From: Clavibacter sp. A6099
GTDB lineage: Bacteria; Actinomycetota; Actinomycetes; Actinomycetales; Microbacteriaceae
DNA: 64,000 bases
Direction of reading: 5' to 3'
NCBI RefSeq assembly: GCF_021919125.1
Contig: NZ_CP083439.1
Span: 806,001 to 870,000, forward strand
In this document: piece after piece, positions 1 through 8,883 of the stretch
How positions within the stretch are numbered: position 1 is the first letter of the stretch
Layout: the number at the start of each line of letters is the position of its first letter
Translations under genes and position numbers: made by a program
Notes under the pieces: generated by a model
Seen by the model: only the letters and a program-made list of their open reading frames with translations
Told to the model about the DNA's origin: nothing
The model's database searches: none

Positions 1-230
1 ATCATGAGCATCGCGACGGCGACCGCCATGATCCCGAATGTCGAGGCCGACTCGAGCCACACTCCCGCGCCGGCGAGGGTGAGGAACTGCGGCGTGTAGA
101 GGGAGAAGAACACCAGCACGGCGAGGGCGGCCACGAGGGCGCCGATCTCCGGCCGGGCGAGGATCTTGCGGATCGGCCTGTTCTCGAGGCGCGGCCTCGT
201 GGCGATCGTCACGATGTCCGTCGTGGTCAA
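1..230 (-). CDS. Sugar ABC transporter permease, N-terminal part (cut by window edge)
   Basis: The first 76 codons of an inner-membrane permease run off the left edge of the window. A TTG start at 230 is preceded by a GAAGGAG ribosome site. The translation has a basic cytoplasmic start, then a hydrophobic helix (about residues 35-50), a short exposed loop and the beginning of a second helix rich in Ala, Val and Met. This matches the amino end of RbsC/XylH-type permeases of the ribose/inositol ABC family. It lies 100 bp downstream of the sugar-binding lipoprotein gene on the same strand, so the two probably form one importer, with the ATPase outside the window. The family call rests on context plus a short fragment. 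Confidence 0.7.
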   Translation of the reverse strand, partial: MTTTDIVTIATRPRLENRPIRKILARPEIGALVAALAVLVFFSLYTPQFLTLAGAGVWLESASTFGIMAVAVAMLM

Positions 231-330
231 CGCGGGCTCCTTCGGTGGGCGTCGGGCGGTGCGATGGGGTGCGGATGGGGGAGAGGGGAGGCGGCGGGCC
301 GGGCGCTTCGGGCGCGCCCGGCCCGACCGC

Positions 331-1311
331 CTAGCGGGTGCCGTTCTTCGCGAACTCGGCGACCTGCGCCGCGTTGTCCTTCGTCACGAACGCGGGTCCG
401 GAGTAGACGGGCTGGCCGCCGCCGATGACGTTGCCGTTGGTGGCGTAGAGGTCGAGCGCGGTGATCCCGAGGAAGCCCTGCACGTAGGGCTGCTGGTCGA
501 CCGCGAACAGGATCTTGTCGGCCTCGACCGCGCTCACGACGTCCTCCGAGAGGTCGAACGTGCCGATCTGGGCCTTGCTGCCCGACTCCTCGACGGCGCC
601 GACCGCGTCGATCGCGTACTGGCCGCCGAGCGTGAGCACACCGTCGATGGACGGATCCGCCTGCAGCTTCGACTTGATCGTCGCCTTCACGTCGGCGTCG
701 TTCGTGCCGTCCACCTGGAGGTTCGCCATCTGGCCGGAGAACGCGCTCGCCGCGGAGGAGCAGCGCTCCTCGAGGCCGACGTTCCCGGCCTCCTGGATCA
801 CGCAGAGCGCGTTCTTCAGGCCCGCCTCGCCGAGGCGCTTGCCGACGGCCTCGCCCGCGACGGTCTCGCTCTGGCCGATGTGGGTGAGGGCGCCGAACTC
901 GGCCGAGCGCTCGATCCCGGAGTTGATGGTGACCACGGGGATGCCCGCGGCCACGGCCTTCTCCACGCTGTCCTTCACGCCGTCCGGGTTCGCCATCGAG
1001 ACGACGATCCCGTCCACCTTCTGCGCGACGGCGTTGTCGATGAGCTGGGACTGCTTGGCGGGATCCGGGTCCGCGTTGTACGTGACGGTGGCGCCGTACT
1101 GGCCGCCGGCGGTCTCGGCGCCCGACTTCACGCGATCCCAGAATGCGTCGCCCGGGCCGGAGTGCGTGACCACCGCGAAGGTGAGGTCGCCGCCGCCGCC
1201 GTTCGCTCCGCCCGCGGTGGGCGGGGCCTCCTGGCCGGTGCCCGCGCACGAGGTGAGGAGGAACCCGGCCGCGATCGCGAGGCCGAGGGGGGCGAGGAAT
1301 CTGTTCTTCAT
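331..1311 (-). CDS. Sugar-binding lipoprotein of an ABC importer (Peripla_BP_4 type)
   Basis: A 326-residue exported lipoprotein. The start MKNRFLAPLGLAI leads into a lipobox LTSC (Cys about residue 22), followed by a Gly-rich linker and a two-lobed ribose-binding-protein fold. Typical family pieces are visible: FWDRVKSGAE near the start of the mature protein, the IDNAVAQKVDGIVVSMAN strand, GIPVVTINSG, HIGQSE, and VDQQPYVQGFLG near the C-terminus. It should capture a sugar or cyclitol outside the membrane and hand it to the permease encoded immediately downstream. The neighbours (Gfo/Idh dehydrogenase and TIM-barrel isomerase) point to an inositol-like substrate, which is an inference. The gene has its own 250-bp upstream region carrying a strong inverted repeat. 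Confidence 0.85.
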   Translation of the reverse strand: MKNRFLAPLGLAIAAGFLLTSCAGTGQEAPPTAGGANGGGGDLTFAVVTHSGPGDAFWDRVKSGAETAGGQYGATVTYNADPDPAKQSQLIDNAVAQKVDGIVVSMANPDGVKDSVEKAVAAGIPVVTINSGIERSAEFGALTHIGQSETVAGEAVGKRLGEAGLKNALCVIQEAGNVGLEERCSSAASAFSGQMANLQVDGTNDADVKATIKSKLQADPSIDGVLTLGGQYAIDAVGAVEESGSKAQIGTFDLSEDVVSAVEADKILFAVDQQPYVQGFLGITALDLYATNGNVIGGGQPVYSGPAFVTKDNAAQVAEFAKNGTR

Positions 1312-1394
1312 CGAATGCTCCTTGTCGGGCGGACGCCCGCGCGCGGGGTCCTGGACGTCGTCGTCGGGGCGATCTTCGTCCCGGCCGACGTGCT

Positions 1395-1414
1395 TTGTCA
1401 ACACATGCTGACAA
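1395..1414 (-). promoter_or_regulatory. Inverted repeat operator over the -35 of the sugar-binding gene
   Basis: TTGTCA-N8-TGACAA is a perfect inverted repeat with 6-bp arms, about 85 bp upstream of the sugar-binding gene start. On the minus strand it contains a consensus -35 TTGACA (1401-1396), with a weak -10-like GAAGAT about 18 bp further on. A repressor bound here would block the promoter. The regulator gene is not in the window. LacI, ROK or GntR/IolR types are all possible. Confidence 0.55.
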
Positions 1415-1562
1415 GACGGATCCCAGTCGTGACCCGTCGTCGTCCGGCGGGCTCCCCGACCGGTCCGACCCTCCAGTGTGCCGCCTCCTCGGGGCATCCT
1501 GCGCGCGCGACGACGCCGGCCGCGGCGCGCGCGGTCGGGCGGGTCGTGCGGGGAGCCCTCGG

Positions 1563-2570
1563 TCAGAGCGAGACGGGCACCGCCACGCGCTCCTCGGCCG
1601 AGCGCTGGGCCGCATCCGCGAGCACGAGCGCCGCGCGGCCGTCGGCGAAGGTCGGGCTGTCCGAGGCCTCGCCGCGGGCCAGGCGGATGAAGGCGCGCAG
1701 CTCCGCGACGTACGCGGCGGCGTAGCGCTCGAGGAAGAAGTCCTGGTACGGCGGCTTGCCCTCGACGCTCGTGGCGGTCGAGACGCTGACGAGGCTCGTG
1801 AGGGCGTTCGAGACCTGCAGGGATCCGCGCGAGCCGAAGGCCTCGATCCGCTGGTCGTAGCCGACGGCGCTGTGCCGCGAGTTCGTGATGACCACCAGCG
1901 CGCCCGTCGAGGCCCGGAGCGTCACGACCGCGGTGTCGAAGTCGCCGTGCTCGCGGGCGCCGGGGTCGAAGGTCGTGGACCCGGTCGCCTGCACCTCGAC
2001 GATGTCCGGCAGGAACGCGCGCGCCATGTCGAGGTCGTGGATGGTCATGTCGCGGAAGATCCCGCCGGAGACCGCGACGTAGGCGGCGGGCGGCGCAGCG
2101 GGGTCGCGGCTGATGATCGACAGCTGCTCGAGCTCGCCGATCTCGCCCGCGGCCACGCGGGCCCGCGCCTCCGCGAAGGCCGGGTCGAAGCGGCGGTTGA
2201 AGCCGAGCGCCACGGGCACGCCGGACGACAGCACGCGGGGGAGGAGCGCATCCACCCGCGCGATGTCGAGGTCGATGGGCTTCTCGCAGAGCACCGGCAG
2301 GCCGGCGTCGATGGCGGCCGCGATGAGGTCGACGTGCGTGGGCGTGGGCGAGGCGATGAGGACCGCGTCGACGCCGCCCGACGCCATCATCTCGGCCGCG
2401 TCCTCGGTGACGCGGCCGCCGAGGCGGGCGGAGAGGGCGCGGGCGCCGTCGACGAAGGGGTCGCAGATCCACGCGAGCTCGGCGTCCGGATCCGCGGCGA
2501 TGTTCGCGGCGTGGACCTGGCCGATGCGGCCGGTGCCGATCAGGCCGAAGCGCAGGGGGGTCGTGGTCAT
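1563..2570 (-). CDS. Gfo/Idh/MocA family oxidoreductase (inositol 2-dehydrogenase-like)
   Basis: A 335-residue NAD(P)-dependent sugar/cyclitol dehydrogenase. The Rossmann start is FGLIGTGRIGQVHAANI, and the catalytic Lys motif CEKPIDLD sits near residue 97. A FNRRFDP segment and GGIFRDMTIHDLDMAR follow, the latter carrying the Asp and His expected in the active site of inositol 2-dehydrogenase (IolG) relatives. The gene follows the TIM-barrel isomerase by 59 bp on the same strand. Together with the ABC importer downstream this suggests oxidation of an imported inositol or sugar followed by isomerisation or dehydration. ATG at 2570 starts the protein right at the Rossmann fold. The exact substrate cannot be read from sequence. 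Confidence 0.85.
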   Translation of the reverse strand: MTTTPLRFGLIGTGRIGQVHAANIAADPDAELAWICDPFVDGARALSARLGGRVTEDAAEMMASGGVDAVLIASPTPTHVDLIAAAIDAGLPVLCEKPIDLDIARVDALLPRVLSSGVPVALGFNRRFDPAFAEARARVAAGEIGELEQLSIISRDPAAPPAAYVAVSGGIFRDMTIHDLDMARAFLPDIVEVQATGSTTFDPGAREHGDFDTAVVTLRASTGALVVITNSRHSAVGYDQRIEAFGSRGSLQVSNALTSLVSVSTATSVEGKPPYQDFFLERYAAAYVAELRAFIRLARGEASDSPTFADGRAALVLADAAQRSAEERVAVPVSL

Positions 2571-2629
2571 GTCGTGGGTCCTCGTGTGTCGTGGTGGTGG
2601 TGCCGGTGCGCTCGGGGTGGCGCGCCGGA

Positions 2630-3547
2630 TCAGGCCCAGGTGCGGAGGGCCTCGCGGTTGACGCGCTGGTCCTCCGTGCGCTCGGCGCGGAAGCGGCGGA
2701 TGTCGGCGTCGGGCGCGTTCAGCACGTCCTGCTCCACCACGATCCAGCCGTCGTAGCCCTGCGCCTCGATCGCGGCCATCACGCTCGTGAGGTCGACGTC
2801 GCCCCGGCCGAACGCCACGAAGGCGCCGGACGACCAGACCTCGCGCATGCCGCCGCGCGCGGCCAGCACGCGGCGGAGCTCGGCGCCGTCGACGTCCTTG
2901 AGGTGCAGGTGGGTGATTCGCCCGCCCCAGCGGGAGATCGCCGCGAGCGGGTCGCCGCCCGCGATCACGAGGTGGCCGGTGTCGAGCGTGAGGCCCACGT
3001 CGACCTGGTCGAGGAAGCGGTCGATCTCCTCGGGCGACTCCACGAACGTGCCCGCGTGGTGGTGGAAGGTCGGCTCGAAGCCCGCGGCGCGCGTGATGTC
3101 CGCGGCCCGCGCCGTGTTGCGGACGAGGCGCGACCACGCGGCGTCGTCGAGCGGGTCGGCCTCGGCGCCGCGGCCGGGGGCGGCGGCGCGGGTCGCGGAT
3201 CCGGCGTCGGCGAGCGTCGGCAGCGGCAGGCGCGCGGGCCCCGCCTCGGCGGCCTCCTGGAACACGCGCAGCGAGGCGTCGAGCTCGGGGAGGGCGGCCT
3301 CGAAGGCGTCGTCGTCGGAGAGGGGGAGCTGGATCCAGCCGCCCGCGAGCTCGAGGCCCGCGCCCGCGAGCCGGTCGCGCAGCTCGCGCCCGCGGCCGAG
3401 GTAGCCGACCGGGCCGAGGTCGATGCCCGCGTACCCCGTCTCGGCGAGCGCCTCGACCATGTCGTCGGGCGTGACGACCTCGGCGCCCTCGGGCGTCAGC
3501 TCGAACACGCCGAAGCTCACGGGTGCGCCGGCGACGGTCGCCCTCAC
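2630..3547 (-). CDS. Sugar phosphate isomerase/epimerase TIM barrel (IolE/IolI-like)
   Basis: A 305-residue xylose-isomerase-like TIM barrel. The N-terminal PVSFGVFELTPEG and GYAGIDLGPVGYLG resemble inosose dehydratase and isomerase proteins of the inositol pathway. Likely metal ligands are the Glu in FVESPEE, the Asp and His of TLDTGH, the His of HLHLKD and the Glu of WIVVEQD. A GTG start at 3547 is chosen because it is preceded by GGGAG at good spacing and begins just before the first barrel strand. First gene of the minus-strand set, it is followed by the Gfo/Idh dehydrogenase. Its role as 2-keto-inositol dehydratase or isomerase is inferred from the pair. Confidence 0.8.
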   Translation of the reverse strand: MRATVAGAPVSFGVFELTPEGAEVVTPDDMVEALAETGYAGIDLGPVGYLGRGRELRDRLAGAGLELAGGWIQLPLSDDDAFEAALPELDASLRVFQEAAEAGPARLPLPTLADAGSATRAAAPGRGAEADPLDDAAWSRLVRNTARAADITRAAGFEPTFHHHAGTFVESPEEIDRFLDQVDVGLTLDTGHLVIAGGDPLAAISRWGGRITHLHLKDVDGAELRRVLAARGGMREVWSSGAFVAFGRGDVDLTSVMAAIEAQGYDGWIVVEQDVLNAPDADIRRFRAERTEDQRVNREALRTWA

Positions 3548-3853
3548 GCGGCGGCTCCCGCGGGTCGGCTCGCGCGGTCCGTCGCGGCGGCGCGGGATGC
3601 GGGGGTGGTGCGGGTCTGGACCATGCGGCGTCGCACTGCTCCTCGGGCCGTCGGGCGGATGTTTGTCCTGACGATAGTACGTGGCGGCGGTCCTCCGCCA
3701 TCGTGGCCGACGCCTCCTCCGGGCGCGCCGCGACGATCGCATGACGAGCCGGTGACGAATCGGTGGCGGCCCTCCACCGGGGGTCGTGCCCGGCCTACGC
3801 TCGACGGGTGATCCCCCATGCGGGGGAACCGCGACGCCGAGGGGGACGACGCC
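3548..3853. other. Divergent regulatory region between isomerase and secreted nuclease
   Basis: This 306-bp non-coding stretch separates two divergent genes. It contains an AT-richer patch at 3661-3680. TGTCCTGACG (3665-3674) there resembles half of the TTGTCA/TGACAA operator upstream of the sugar-binding gene, and a minus-strand -10-like TACTAT lies beside it. The nuclease side ends in a GAGGGGGA ribosome site. No small gene is supported. Confidence 0.4.
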
Positions 3854-5989
3854 ATGACCGAGACCGACACCGCACCCGCGACCCGGGACCGCCGATCCGG
3901 CCCGGCCCGCCGCATCGCCCGCCCGCTCGCCGTCGCGACCGCCCTGGCCCTCGGCCTGTCCGCGCTCGTCGCGTCGCCCGCCGAGGCCGCGACCGTCGCC
4001 ATCGCCGACGTGCAGGGCAGCGGCAGCGCGACCCCGTTCGCCGGCCGCGTCGTCACGGTCGAGGGCGTCGTCACCGCCGACTACCGCGGGGCGAGCGGGT
4101 ACGCCGGCATCGTGATCCAGACCCCGGGCTCGGGCGGCACGACCGACCAGACGCCCGGCGCCTCCGACGGGATCTTCGTCTACCTCGCGAGCGCCGACCC
4201 GGCCGTCGCGATCGGCGACCTCGTCCGCGTCACGGGCACCGCCTCCGAGCGCCAGGGCCAGACCCAGCTCGCCGCGACCGCGACCGACCTCGTGCAGGGC
4301 GGCGTCGGAGTCCCCGCCGCCACCCCGCTGCCCGACACGCTCCGCGGCGCCGACCGCGAGTCGCTCGAGAGCATGCTCGTGACGCCGACGGGCGACTACC
4401 GCGTCGGATCCGCGCACCAGCTCGACACCTTCGGCACGCTCTGGCTGAGCGCCGGCGCCGACCTGCCCGTCAAGGCCACCGACGTCGTGCGGCCGGGCGC
4501 CGAGGCCGACCGGATCGCCGCCGACAACCGCGCGCGTCGGCTCCTCCTCGACGACGGCTACAACATCCAGCTCACGAACGCGGCCTACCCCGCGGGCGCG
4601 ACGCAGCCCTACTACTCGGCCGACCGCGTGGTCCGCAACGGCGACGTCCCGGTCTTCCCGACCACCCCGTACGTGCTGGCCTACGGCTTCGACGACTGGC
4701 GCCTGCAGCCCACGACGCCCGTCACGTCGCTCGACGCGGCCGGCCGTGTGCCGACCTTCACGAGCGGGAACCCGCGTCCGGCCTCGTCGCCCGAGGTGGG
4801 CGGCGACGTCCGCATCGCCGGGTTCAACGTCCTCAACTACTTCACGACGCTCGGCGAGCGCGGCGCCGCCACCGCGGAGGAGTTCGCAAAGCAGCGCGCG
4901 AAGATCGTCACCGCGATCACCGGCCTCGACGCGCAGGTCGTGACGCTGATGGAGATCGAGAACTCGACGCGCTTCGGCGAGCCGGCCGACACCGCGACGG
5001 CCGACCTCGTGCGCGGCCTGAACGACGCCGCGGGCAAGCCGGTCTGGGAGTACGTGCGCACCCCCACCGCGCTGCAGTCGACGCCCACCGACGAGATCCA
5101 GAACGCGATCATCTACCGCACGGACGCCGTCACGCCCGTCGGGCAGGCGGCCACGCAGATCGACGAGACCGTGTGGAGCAACGCGCGCGAGCCGATCGCG
5201 CAGTCCTTCCGCGGCGGCGACCGCACGTTCACGGTGGTCGCGAACCACCTCAAGTCGAAGTCCGGGTCCGGCACGCAGCCCGCCGACGGCCAGGGCTTCT
5301 TCAACGCCGACCGGGTCGCGCAGGCGGAGGCCGTGGCGCGCTTCGCGGGCGAGCTGCAGGCGTCGAGCGGATCCGACCTCGTCTACCTCCTCGGCGACTT
5401 CAACGCCTACTCGGAGGAGGACCCGATCCAGGTCCTCCGCGACGCCGGCTTCGTCGACCTCGTGGCCGCGAAGGCCCCCGGCGAGCGCACGTACTCGTTC
5501 GACGGCGAGGTCGGATCCCTCGACCACGTGCTCGCCACCCGAGCGGGCGCGGCTGCGGTCACGGGCGTCGGGGTCTGGGACATCAACGCGCCGGAGTGGG
5601 CGGCGCGCGAGTACGGCGGGGCCGCCACCGACGGATCCAGCGCCTTCCGCTCGAGCGACCACGATCCCGTGAAGGTCGGCCTCGACACGATCCGCGACGC
5701 GTCGACCCTCGTCGGGTACGCCGACCGCCTGCTCGTCCGCAGCGGCCAGGCCGTGAGGTACTCCGTGAAGCTCGCCGCCGGCGCGACGGCTCCGACCGGC
5801 CGCGTGCAGATCCTCGACCGGGGCCGCGCGATCGCCACCGTCGACGTCACGGCGGCCGATGCGGGCCGCGCGACGGTCACGCTGCCGAAGCTCTCCCGCG
5901 GGATCCACCTGATCACCGCGAGCTACGCGGGCGACGGCCAGGCGAAGGGGTCGAGCACCGTCTGGCCGTCGATCGTCCTCGTCTGGTAG
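3854..5989 (+). CDS. Secreted endonuclease/exonuclease/phosphatase-family nuclease (ExeM/NucH-like)
   Basis: A 711-residue exported protein. The start ATG at 3854 follows GAGGGGGA. A basic N-terminus and hydrophobic stretch end in SPAEAAT, a probable signal-peptidase site near residue 45. Next comes an OB-fold-like domain (VADVQGSG..., residues about 47-160). The catalytic endonuclease/exonuclease/phosphatase domain (about 315-610) shows IAGFNVLNYF, LMEIEN, VVANHLKSK, LLGDFNAYSEEDP, SLDHVLAT and SSDHDPVKV, which carry the Asn, Glu, His, Asp and final Asp-His residues of the family. The C-terminus is an Ig-like fold. It probably degrades extracellular DNA for phosphate or nutrients. It is monocistronic, 85 bp ahead of thioredoxin. 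Confidence 0.9.
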   Translation: MTETDTAPATRDRRSGPARRIARPLAVATALALGLSALVASPAEAATVAIADVQGSGSATPFAGRVVTVEGVVTADYRGASGYAGIVIQTPGSGGTTDQTPGASDGIFVYLASADPAVAIGDLVRVTGTASERQGQTQLAATATDLVQGGVGVPAATPLPDTLRGADRESLESMLVTPTGDYRVGSAHQLDTFGTLWLSAGADLPVKATDVVRPGAEADRIAADNRARRLLLDDGYNIQLTNAAYPAGATQPYYSADRVVRNGDVPVFPTTPYVLAYGFDDWRLQPTTPVTSLDAAGRVPTFTSGNPRPASSPEVGGDVRIAGFNVLNYFTTLGERGAATAEEFAKQRAKIVTAITGLDAQVVTLMEIENSTRFGEPADTATADLVRGLNDAAGKPVWEYVRTPTALQSTPTDEIQNAIIYRTDAVTPVGQAATQIDETVWSNAREPIAQSFRGGDRTFTVVANHLKSKSGSGTQPADGQGFFNADRVAQAEAVARFAGELQASSGSDLVYLLGDFNAYSEEDPIQVLRDAGFVDLVAAKAPGERTYSFDGEVGSLDHVLATRAGAAAVTGVGVWDINAPEWAAREYGGAATDGSSAFRSSDHDPVKVGLDTIRDASTLVGYADRLLVRSGQAVRYSVKLAAGATAPTGRVQILDRGRAIATVDVTAADAGRATVTLPKLSRGIHLITASYAGDGQAKGSSTVWPSIVLVW

Positions 5990-6074
5990 CCGCCCGCCGC
6001 ACGCGGAATGCGCGGGCCGCGCGCCCGGTTGCACCCCGAGACCGCACGAACCGAGCACGAGAAGAGGACGCACC

Positions 6075-6476
6075 ATGGCCACCACCGAGCTGACCGCCGA
6101 GAACTTCGAGAGCATCGTCGACTCCAACGGCATCGTCGTCGTCGACTTCTGGGCCGACTGGTGCGGTCCCTGCAAGCAGTTCGCGCCCGTCTTCGACAAG
6201 TCGAGCGAGAAGCACGCCGACATCGTCCACGGCAAGGTCGACACCGAGGCGCAGCAGTTCCTCGCGCAGCAGGCGAACATCTCCGCCATCCCGACGCTGA
6301 TGATCTTCAAGGACCAGACGCTCATCTTCAGCCAGGCGGGCGCGCTGCCCGCCCCGGCGCTCGAGTCGCTCATCGAGGAGGTGCGCGCCGTCGACGTGGC
6401 CGCCCTGAAGGAGCAGGCCGCCGCCGAGGCGGCGCAGGCCACGCCCGGCGCGAGCGCCGACCCCACCGCGATCTGA
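6075..6476 (+). CDS. Thioredoxin
   Basis: A 133-residue cytoplasmic thioredoxin with the classic redox site WCGPC (Cys30 and Cys33) after FWAD, and a cis-Pro loop at SAIPTLMIFKD. The fold spans residues 1-105, and the remaining ~25 residues are an Ala/Glu-rich tail that is longer than in most thioredoxins. It has a good GAAGAGGA ribosome site and is followed by a strong terminator hairpin, so it is likely a single-gene transcript. It supplies reducing power to ribonucleotide reductase and to protein disulfide exchange in the family generally. Nothing here shows a special partner. Confidence 0.92.
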   Translation: MATTELTAENFESIVDSNGIVVVDFWADWCGPCKQFAPVFDKSSEKHADIVHGKVDTEAQQFLAQQANISAIPTLMIFKDQTLIFSQAGALPAPALESLIEEVRAVDVAALKEQAAAEAAQATPGASADPTAI

Positions 6477-6505
6477 CCCGCGCCTGATCCGCGCCTGATC
6501 CGCGA

Positions 6506-6538
6506 CGACGGCCCCTCCCCAGCCGGGAGGGGCCGTCG
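6506..6538 (+). terminator. GC-rich terminator hairpin after thioredoxin
   Basis: A 14-bp perfect stem (CGACGGCCCCTCCC with its complement) closes a 5-nt loop. No U-tract follows, as is common in high-GC actinobacteria. It lies 30 bp past the thioredoxin stop and before the recQ promoter. Confidence 0.85.
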
Positions 6539-6585
6539 GCATTCCCGCCACCGCCCTCCCCGCCGTCAGCCGACCGGCCCCCGGA

Positions 6586-6591
6586 TACGAT
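6586..6591 (+). promoter_or_regulatory. -10 element of a leaderless recQ transcript
   Basis: TACGAT fits the actinobacterial TANNNT -10 and is only 7 bp from the recQ ATG at 6599. No ribosome-binding site lies between. Transcription should therefore start at the A of the start codon. Confidence 0.6.
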
Positions 6592-6598
6592 TGCCCCG

Positions 6599-8482
6599 AT
6601 GACCTCCACCCCTCCCGCTCCTGCCGGATCCGCCGCGTCCGGCACCGCCCTGGCCCCCGCCCTCGAGCGCCTCGGCACGGTCTTCGGGTACGACGCCTTC
6701 CGCGGCGACCAGCAGGAGATCGTCGAGCACGTCATCGGCGGCGGCGACGCGCTCGTGCTCATGCCCACGGGTGGCGGCAAGTCGCTCTGCTACCAGATCC
6801 CGAGCCTCGTCCGCGAGGGCACGGGCGTCGTCATCTCCCCGCTCATCGCGCTCATGCAGGACCAGGTCGACGCGCTGCGCGCCGTGGGCGTGCGCGCCGC
6901 GTTCCTCAACTCCACCCAGGACCTCGAGACCAGCCGCGAGGTCGAGCGCGCCCTGCTCGACGGCGACCTCGACCTGCTCTACCTCGCGCCCGAGCGCCTC
7001 ATCCTCGACCGGATGGGCCGGCTGCTCGACGAGGCGCGCGTCGCCCTGTTCGCCATCGACGAGGCGCACTGCGTCTCCCAGTGGGGCCATGACTTCCGCA
7101 AGGACTACCTCGCGCTGTCGATGCTGCAGGAGCGCTGGCCCGAGGTGCCGCGCATCGCGCTCACCGCCACCGCCAACGAGGCCACGCACGCCGACATCAC
7201 GGCGCGCCTGGGCCTCCAGGACGCGCGCCACTTCGTCTCGTCGTTCGACCGGCCGAACATCCGCTACCGCATCGTGCCCAAGGCGGAGCCGCGCAAGCAG
7301 CTGGTCGACCTCATCAAGAACGAGCACGCGGGCGACGCCGGCATCGTCTACTGCCTGAGCCGCAAGACCGTCGAGCAGACGGCCGAGGCGCTGAACAAGC
7401 AGGGGATCACCGCGCTGCCGTACCACGCGGGCCTCGACGCCGCGGTGCGCCAGCGCAACCAGGCGCGCTTCCTCCGCGAGGACGGCATCGTGATGTGCGC
7501 CACCATCGCGTTCGGCATGGGCATCGACAAGCCCGACGTGCGCTTCGTCGCCCACATCGACCTGCCCAAGTCCATCGAGGGCTACTACCAGGAGACGGGT
7601 CGCGCGGGCCGCGACGGCCTGCCCTCCACCGCATGGCTCGCCTACGGCCTGCAGGACGTCGTGCAGCAGCGCCGCATGATCGACCAGTCCGAGGGCGACG
7701 CGCAGCACCGACGCCGGCTGTCGCAGCACCTCGACGCCATGCTCGCGCTGTGCGAGACGGTCGGCTGCCGCCGTGTGCAGCTCCTCCGCTACTTCGGCGA
7801 GGAGACGGGTCCATGCGGCAACTGCGACACGTGCCTCGAGCCCGTCGAGACGTGGGACGCGACGGTGCCGTCGCAGAAGCTGCTGTCCACCATCGTCCGG
7901 CTGCAGCGCGAACGGAACCAGCGCTTCGGGGCGGCGCACCTCATCGACATCCTGCTCGGCAACGAGACCGACCGCGTCCGCCAGCAGGGTCACGACCAGC
8001 TGGCCACGTTCGGCATCGGCGGCGAGCTCACCGACGTGCAGTGGCGCGGCGTCGTCCGCCAGCTCCTCGCCCAGGGACTGCTCGGCGTGAGCGACGACGG
8101 ATACGGCACGCTCGTCATCACCGCGGGCAGCGGCGACGTGCTCAGCGGATCCCGGCAGGTGCCCATGCGGCAGGAGCCGGAGCGCATCGTGCGCGGCCGC
8201 GGCACCCGCACCACCCGGGCGAAGGGCGGCCAGGTGGTCGACCTCCCCGAGGAGGCGCAGGGCCTGTTCGAGGCGCTCCGGGCATGGCGCTCGGAGCAGG
8301 CGAAGGAGCAGGGCGTGCCCGCGTACGTCGTGTTCGCCGACGTCACCCTGCGCGAGGTCGCGACCGTGCGCCCGGCTGATCTGGGGCAGCTCGCCGGCAT
8401 CACGGGCGTCGGGCAGAAGAAGCTCGACACCTACGGCGAGGGACTGCTCGCGGTCGTCGCCGGATCCGCCGCGGCCGACTAG
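6599..8482 (+). CDS. recQ: ATP-dependent DNA helicase RecQ
   Basis: A 627-residue superfamily 2 helicase of normal RecQ length. Seen in order: motif 0 ([11 protein letters not shown]), Walker [13 protein letters not shown], motif Ia [19 protein letters not shown] box with aromatic loop [20 protein letters not shown], and motif [12 protein letters not shown]. The RecQ zinc site follows with Cys in [10 protein letters not shown] and the GPCGNCDTC cluster, then a winged helix. The last ~75 residues look like an HRDC domain. It unwinds DNA 3' to 5' in recombination and repair. It appears to be transcribed alone from a leaderless promoter. Confidence 0.95.
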   Translation: MTSTPPAPAGSAASGTALAPALERLGTVFGYDAFRGDQQEIVEHVIGGGDALVLMPTGGGKSLCYQIPSLVREGTGVVISPLIALMQDQVDALRAVGVRAAFLNSTQDLETSREVERALLDGDLDLLYLAPERLILDRMGRLLDEARVALFAIDEAHCVSQWGHDFRKDYLALSMLQERWPEVPRIALTATANEATHADITARLGLQDARHFVSSFDRPNIRYRIVPKAEPRKQLVDLIKNEHAGDAGIVYCLSRKTVEQTAEALNKQGITALPYHAGLDAAVRQRNQARFLREDGIVMCATIAFGMGIDKPDVRFVAHIDLPKSIEGYYQETGRAGRDGLPSTAWLAYGLQDVVQQRRMIDQSEGDAQHRRRLSQHLDAMLALCETVGCRRVQLLRYFGEETGPCGNCDTCLEPVETWDATVPSQKLLSTIVRLQRERNQRFGAAHLIDILLGNETDRVRQQGHDQLATFGIGGELTDVQWRGVVRQLLAQGLLGVSDDGYGTLVITAGSGDVLSGSRQVPMRQEPERIVRGRGTRTTRAKGGQVVDLPEEAQGLFEALRAWRSEQAKEQGVPAYVVFADVTLREVATVRPADLGQLAGITGVGQKKLDTYGEGLLAVVAGSAAAD

Positions 8483-8883
8483 AGCGCCCGCCCAGCAGGG
8501 CCTCCGCGATCGGGAACGCCGGCCGGCCGGAGCGGTGGAGGGGGAGAGGGACCCGGTCCCGAGCCTCGAGGGCTGCGGGACCGAGCCGCGCACACGGCCG
8601 ACTTTTACCCGAAGACCGGCCCGGCGCTGGCGGGACAGCTCACCCGAAGAGCTGTCGCCGTTGCCCACGATCGTACTGGTCCGGCCGTGCGCCCTCTGCG
8701 GGCTGTGGGGAGCGGGCGGGGCGTGGTCTCGGTCGGGCCCGGCGACGGCCGCGCCATCGGGGCCGCATGTAAACAGCGTGTAACGGGAGGCCGCAAACGC
8801 TTCATCGGGATTGCCAACACCGTATGGCGTATTTGTAATATGTCACCTACCACCGGCTGCCCGAGGCCGGACGAGGGAGCGCC
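8483..8883. other. Intergenic region with the promoter of the arabinofuranosidase/peptide operon
   Basis: No gene is supported in these 401 bp. The first 250 bp are GC-rich without clear signals. From 8765 it becomes AT-richer. TTGCCA (8811-8816) and TAATAT (8836-8841) form a promoter with a 19-bp spacer. A shared 12-bp operator-like motif covers the -10, and GAGGGAG just before 8884 is the ribosome site. TGTAA repeats near 8769 and 8780 may be a further protein site. Confidence 0.55.
8835..8846 (-). promoter_or_regulatory. Shared operator motif GTGACATATTAC (reverse orientation)
   Basis: GTAATATGTCAC on the plus strand is the exact reverse complement of the 12-mer at 20028-20039, upstream of the D-hydroxyproline dehydrogenase operon. 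It overlaps the -10 of the gene at 8884. The motif is itself a pseudo-palindrome (8 of 12 positions symmetric), as expected of a GntR-type site. The FCD-type GntR gene at 19275 is the natural candidate binder; that link is inferred. Confidence 0.65.

Noticed and set aside
2630-6466. A 1278-codon minus-strand frame running through the nuclease gene into the TIM-barrel gene
   Set aside because: Only its last 305 codons (from GTG 3547) show a real fold. The upstream part lies antisense to the nuclease and is low-complexity.
8535-8783. Possible 82-codon gene in the gap after recQ
   Set aside because: It has no ribosome site, non-coding third positions and no recognisable fold. The region is better explained as a regulatory gap.
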